Below are positions 60,739 to 64,000 of a DNA stretch of 64,000 nt, in pieces. The translations under genes and the position numbers were made by a program. Source of the DNA: Candidatus Poseidonia sp. (lineage in GTDB: Archaea > Thermoplasmatota > Poseidoniia > Poseidoniales > Poseidoniaceae). The stretch spans positions 1-64,000 of the forward strand of contig JAKMEE010000012.1 of assembly GCA_022426155.1 (NCBI GenBank). The letters run 5' to 3'. A model generated the notes under the pieces. The model was not told the origin of the DNA. It did no database searches and worked only from the letters and a program-made list of their open reading frames with translations. The stretch's first letter is position 1. Every line of letters starts with the position of its first letter.

Positions 60739-61587
60739 ATGGTTGAAGAAACATGGCTCAAAACTTTGGGCAGAGTCGCTTTCATGAATTGTGACCCATT
60801 ATATCATGACTTAGACTCACGCTGGAATGTTCTTTCTGCTCCTCCTTCTTGGCTTACGGGTCATATTCTTCGACAAGATTGTATTTTGGCACCCATCCCA
60901 GCTGCAGATTATGCGAAACACAAATCTGAATTGATGCTCATTCCAGATATTGGCATTGGATCTGCTGGTACAGTTGGGAGCGTTTTATTGTTCGGAGAAA
61001 TGCCAATTGAAGCCATGAAGACAATTGCACTCCCCACAGATTCAGCAACCTCAGTTTCCCTTTTGAAGTATCTTTTGAAAGAACGTGACTTGGATGTCAG
61101 TTACACTACACAAGGCCCGGATTATGAACTCATGATGGAATCTTCTGATGGAGCTTTATTAATCGGGGACAGGGCTTTGGAGGCTGCTAAAAACCATCCA
61201 GAAAATATCCGTCTCGATCTTGGTGAGGCTTGGATGGAACGGACGGGTTTGCCAATGGTTTTCGGCGTGTTCGTAGCTCGTAAGGACACACCTCTGGATG
61301 CGGTACAATCCGCTCATCAAACTCTTTTACTCGGGCTTAAGGAATTTGAGACTTCAACTCAGAAACGTCACGATGTTATTCAGTGGGCTATGGAAAAATC
61401 AGATTTAAGTTTTGAACGGCTTGATCAGTATTTTGGCGAAGTGTTCAATCGTCTCGATCCGGTTCATATCGAAGGGTTGTCTGTTTACCTTCAACACGTG
61501 TTTGGGATCAATAAACCGGTGGAATTCGCTTGGGATTCATCCGGTTACGATGTTGAACTTGAACAAATTGAAACGGTTGGTTCTTGA
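60739..61587 (+). CDS. mqnA: Chorismate dehydratase MqnA
   Basis: A 282-residue periplasmic-binding-protein-like fold (used in the cytoplasm) that dehydrates chorismate to 3-[(1-carboxyvinyl)oxy]benzoate, the first step of the futalosine pathway. The family N-terminus G-R-V-A-F-M-N-C-D-P-L-Y, the I-G-S-A-G-T-V-G segment and L-L-I-G-D-R-A-L are present. The start ATG at 60739 follows mqnE by nine bases. Confidence 0.9.
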   Translation: MVEETWLKTLGRVAFMNCDPLYHDLDSRWNVLSAPPSWLTGHILRQDCILAPIPAADYAKHKSELMLIPDIGIGSAGTVGSVLLFGEMPIEAMKTIALPTDSATSVSLLKYLLKERDLDVSYTTQGPDYELMMESSDGALLIGDRALEAAKNHPENIRLDLGEAWMERTGLPMVFGVFVARKDTPLDAVQSAHQTLLLGLKEFETSTQKRHDVIQWAMEKSDLSFERLDQYFGEVFNRLDPVHIEGLSVYLQHVFGINKPVEFAWDSSGYDVELEQIETVGS

Positions 61588-61609
61588 AGGTCAGGAGGGT
61601 GGCGCAGGT

Positions 61610-62497
61610 ATGGTGGCAGAGTTACCTCTAGATGAAGATGGAAACAAAATCGTTCGTATTGGGCATAGCCCTGACCCGGATGACGCTTTTATGTTTCACG
61701 CTATGACTACCGGGGCGTTTCCTACACCTGGTTATCGTTTCGTCCACGAACTACAAGATATCGAAACTTTGAATCATCGTGCTATGAATCAAGAATTAGA
61801 AGTCTCCGCAGTATCCATTCATGCTTACCCAGATATTTCAGAACATTATGCCCTGATGAATTGTGGTGCTTCGATGGGAGAAGGCTACGGCCCCATGGTA
61901 GTGGCAAAGCAAGGAATCAGCTTGGACGAAGTTCGTTCCTCAACCATTGCAGTTCCAGGTTTGAAGACCAGTGCATATCTTGGCTTGCGTTTGGCTTGGG
62001 GTGATTGTGATGTTGAAGTCGTTCCTTTTGACGAGATTATCCCACGCGTTCTTGACGGAACTTATCTGAGCGGACTGATTATTCATGAGGGGCAATTGAC
62101 CTATGTTGAACATGATCTTAACGTTTTGATTGATCTTGGTAAGTGGTGGAATGGACGAACAGAGAATTGGCCCATGCCATTGGGCGGAAATGTAGTACGC
62201 CGCGATCTTGGGCAAACCGTCATGGAAGACATCACAAAGTACACGAAGATGAGTATTGAATTTGCGATACAATCACCTACTGAAGCATTGGAATTCGCCA
62301 AAGCATGGGGTCGAGGAATCGATGATGAAACTAATCGCGAGTTTGTAAGCATGTATGTCAATGATCGTACAATCGACTATCGCGATGAAGGTCGTTCAAG
62401 TATTCGACAATTCATACAAGAAGGCCAAGAACTCGGTTTGATCCGTTCATCATTTGATGTGAATGAAATTGATTTCATTGGTGCACCAGAACAGTGA
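61610..62497 (+). CDS. mqnD: 1,4-dihydroxy-6-naphthoate synthase MqnD
   Basis: A 295-residue enzyme of the same fold as MqnA that acts late in the futalosine pathway. It begins with the family motif G-H-S-P-D-P-D-D-A-F-M-F-H (about 18-30) and has the V-P-F-D-E-I and L-I-I-H-E-G-Q-L-T-Y segments. ATG 61610 is preceded by the AGGAGGGTGG ribosome-binding site and gives a standard N-terminus, whereas the open frame extends farther upstream. The genes mqnE, mqnA and mqnD look like one transcript. Confidence 0.92.
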   Translation: MVAELPLDEDGNKIVRIGHSPDPDDAFMFHAMTTGAFPTPGYRFVHELQDIETLNHRAMNQELEVSAVSIHAYPDISEHYALMNCGASMGEGYGPMVVAKQGISLDEVRSSTIAVPGLKTSAYLGLRLAWGDCDVEVVPFDEIIPRVLDGTYLSGLIIHEGQLTYVEHDLNVLIDLGKWWNGRTENWPMPLGGNVVRRDLGQTVMEDITKYTKMSIEFAIQSPTEALEFAKAWGRGIDDETNREFVSMYVNDRTIDYRDEGRSSIRQFIQEGQELGLIRSSFDVNEIDFIGAPEQ

Positions 62498-62508
62498 GGA
62501 TTGAGGGC

Positions 62509-62997
62509 ATGGTTCATCCTGAACGTCAACCACAGGTGAGCCAATACGGGTCAGTTGACCCAGCTCCACCTTCAAAATCGACTGACATCGAGTCGTTAAA
62601 ATCCATTGTCAATGATGAACATCTTCCAATGTTTCACCGAATGAGGGCGGTTTTTGCATTACGAAATGAGCGCAGTGATGCAGCATGCCTGGCATTGTGT
62701 AGCGGATTTTCTTCAAGCAGTGCTTTGTTGCGTCATGAATTGGCCTATGTCCTTGGACAAATGCAAAATTCAGTCTGTTTACCCACATTGATTGAACGTC
62801 TAGAAGACGATAATGAACATGTCATGGTCCGCCATGAAGCTGCAGAAGCGATGGGAGCAATAGGCGACCGGAGTGTCATTCCAATCCTAGAAAAATTCGT
62901 AAAAGATCCGCTACCAGAGGTTTCTGAATCCTGCATCGTTGCATTGGATTTGCTGGCTTGGGTGGCTGGCTCGGAATTTGAATCGACAGATTGGTAG
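62509..62997 (+). CDS. Half-length deoxyhypusine hydroxylase-like HEAT protein
   Basis: A 162-residue HEAT-repeat protein. Two His-Glu pairs, H76-E77 in L-L-R-H-E-L-A-Y-V-L-G-Q-M-Q and H109-E110 in M-V-R-H-E-A-A-E-A-M-G-A-I-G-D, are 33 residues apart. That is the spacing of the iron-binding HE pairs in each half of eukaryotic deoxyhypusine hydroxylase, and the surrounding sequence is strikingly like that enzyme. The eukaryotic enzyme has two such halves (four HE pairs, about 300 residues); this protein has one and might act as a dimer. It could hydroxylate deoxyhypusine on aIF5A, but that is inference. ATG 62509 is preferred over GTG 62494. Confidence 0.75.
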   Translation: MVHPERQPQVSQYGSVDPAPPSKSTDIESLKSIVNDEHLPMFHRMRAVFALRNERSDAACLALCSGFSSSSALLRHELAYVLGQMQNSVCLPTLIERLEDDNEHVMVRHEAAEAMGAIGDRSVIPILEKFVKDPLPEVSESCIVALDLLAWVAGSEFESTDW

Positions 62998-63056
62998 GTG
63001 CATCCTCCCTCAAGTTCAAAGACTAGATGCCATACGACATTACAGGAAGAAGGGCC

Positions 63057-63266
63057 ATGCCGCACGAACATCTCCGACTCGCCCAAGCCCCAAACGGTGA
63101 ATTAGGTCCTCGTTGCCATGAGTGTGGCATGAGGTTGACCTTCGGAAATGCCATGGTTGTCGACAAGTTCTACATGTGCTGGGACCACTATGTGGCTGCC
63201 ACAGGCGCTGATACTGAGACCAAAGTAGCTCAGGCCGATGAACGCTTCTGGATGAAGGGCGAATAA
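63057..63266 (+). CDS. Small zinc-binding protein
   Basis: A 69-residue protein with a Cys/His quartet (C-H-E-C near 20-23 and M-C-W-D-H near 40-44) that probably binds zinc, and a charged tail. The start ATG 63057 follows GGAAGAAGG; an upstream in-frame ATG at 63027 is also possible. It lies between the DOHH-like gene and priS. No family was recognised. Confidence 0.6.
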   Translation: MPHEHLRLAQAPNGELGPRCHECGMRLTFGNAMVVDKFYMCWDHYVAATGADTETKVAQADERFWMKGE

Positions 63267-63318
63267 GAACGGCTTTGTTCAAGAACCCTCACCGTTTCAT
63301 GGTGAATGAGCGAGTATT

Positions 63319-64000
63319 ATGTCACAAGGTTGGGCGCGATTTGCGCATCGTTTTGGCCAGTACTATCGTACGGCTGATCTTTGGTCGCCTCCTCGGATCA
63401 AAACAAGAGAATGGATGTTCATTCCCTTCGGAGGCGCCCCACCAATTCGGCACAAAGGGTTCGCAACAACAGAATCAGTTCGGACATTTCTTAATGCTCG
63501 GGCAATGCATTCTTGTTTTTACTCTACGGCCTATTGGCAGCGACCTTATGAATTGAAAATGGCCGACAAGGGTTGGCATGGAGCAGATCTCATTTTTGAT
63601 TTGGATGGCGATCACCTACCTGGCGTAACAGACAAAGATTTCCCTGGTATGATGGAAGTGATACAAGAACAAGCATGGTCACTATGGAATGATTTTTTAC
63701 AACCTGAATTCGGTTTCCGGGACGACTACTTGCAAGTAACCTTCTCTGGACATCGCGGATTTCACCTTCATTATCGAGACCCGAAATTTTTTCATCTCGA
63801 TTCGGAGGCTAGAAGAGAATTGGTATCTCATATTCGAGGCGAGGGTGTAGATGTCAAAGGCGGTCTCGCTAGATATCACGATTCTTCGGCAACAGGCTGG
63901 ACCAAACGTCTCAGAAATGGAATGGACGACATGATTCAAACATTACGAAATATCGATACAGGGGGGCCAAATGCATCAGAAGAACTCAAGCGGCTCGAAG
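63319..64000 (+). CDS. priS: DNA primase small subunit PriS (truncated by window end)
   Basis: The first 227 residues of the catalytic small subunit of archaeal primase, which synthesises primers with PriL. Recognised are F-Y-S-T-A-Y-W-Q-R-P, the catalytic aspartates in H-G-A-D-L-I-F-D-L-D-G-D-H (the D-x-D metal site) and the nucleotide-binding S-G-H-R-G-F-H-L-H-Y. The frame runs off the right edge. ATG 63319 is chosen from the frame that carries these motifs. Confidence 0.92.
   Translation, partial: MSQGWARFAHRFGQYYRTADLWSPPRIKTREWMFIPFGGAPPIRHKGFATTESVRTFLNARAMHSCFYSTAYWQRPYELKMADKGWHGADLIFDLDGDHLPGVTDKDFPGMMEVIQEQAWSLWNDFLQPEFGFRDDYLQVTFSGHRGFHLHYRDPKFFHLDSEARRELVSHIRGEGVDVKGGLARYHDSSATGWTKRLRNGMDDMIQTLRNIDTGGPNASEELKRLE

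Noticed and set aside
63275-63556. Plus-strand open frame overlapping priS
   Set aside because: PriS motifs are in another frame and continue past it; the overlapping frame has no recognisable protein features.

Overview
The window is a gene-dense archaeal chromosome segment. Archaeal markers are SRP54, RfcL, PriS, a proteasome alpha subunit, the exosome proteins Rrp4/Rrp41/Rrp42 with SBDS, L37Ae, Pcc1, prefoldin beta, EF-2, S12/S7, TiaS, archaeal GlyRS, Tpt1/KptA, isopentenyl phosphate kinase and an archaeosortase. Moderate GC, very short intergenic gaps, no insertion sequences, no CRISPR, and large secreted, transporter and zinc-ribbon proteins of unknown family fit a marine planktonic Thermoplasmatota archaeon, most likely Marine Group II (Ca. 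Poseidoniales). That assignment is inference; the sequence holds no 16S rRNA.

Layout. 1-12 kb: tail of a DUF805 membrane protein, a Get3/ArsA-SRP54 targeting pair, a zinc-ribbon/transglutaminase membrane protein, a TrkA-TrkH potassium system, and a glyS-rfcL pair. 12-21 kb: ferredoxin, a 1760-residue Lhr-type helicase and a 1210-residue secreted multidomain protein. 21-29 kb: tRNA-Arg(CCG), an old-yellow-enzyme reductase, an archaeosortase, a GmhB-like phosphatase, TiaS, small membrane proteins, a RecA/RadB-like protein with a broken P-loop, PurB and a Dph6-like protein. 29-36 kb: the conserved proteasome/exosome superoperon (psmA, SBDS, rrp4, rrp41, rrp42, L37Ae, pcc1, prefoldin beta, DHH phosphoesterase, helical-repeat protein). 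36-49 kb: Nudix, helical-repeat protein and UbiD-like decarboxylase on the minus strand; S12-S7-EF-2-MOSC on the plus strand; then isoprenoid genes (an Idi1-GGPP synthase fusion and IPK), KptA, and a thiolase with a DUF35-like partner. 49-59 kb: a double zinc-ribbon protein, a MamK-like actin, a DUF2071 protein, transaldolase plus split transketolase, an OPT transporter and a P2-type cation ATPase. 59-64 kb: futalosine-pathway menaquinone genes (mqnE, mqnA, mqnD), a half-length deoxyhypusine-hydroxylase-like protein, a small zinc protein and the start of priS.

Genes that appear to work together: IPK, Idi-GGPPS, thiolase and possibly the UbiD homologue (archaeal mevalonate pathway to C20 lipids); the three mqn genes (menaquinone); transketolase and transaldolase (non-oxidative pentose phosphates); and Get3/SRP54 (membrane targeting). 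The most unusual items are the single-half DOHH-like protein, the MamK-like actin, the Idi1-GGPPS fusion, the Lhr protein with a repeated C-terminal module, and the P-loop-less RadB-like protein. No gene-free stretch longer than 300 bases was found.
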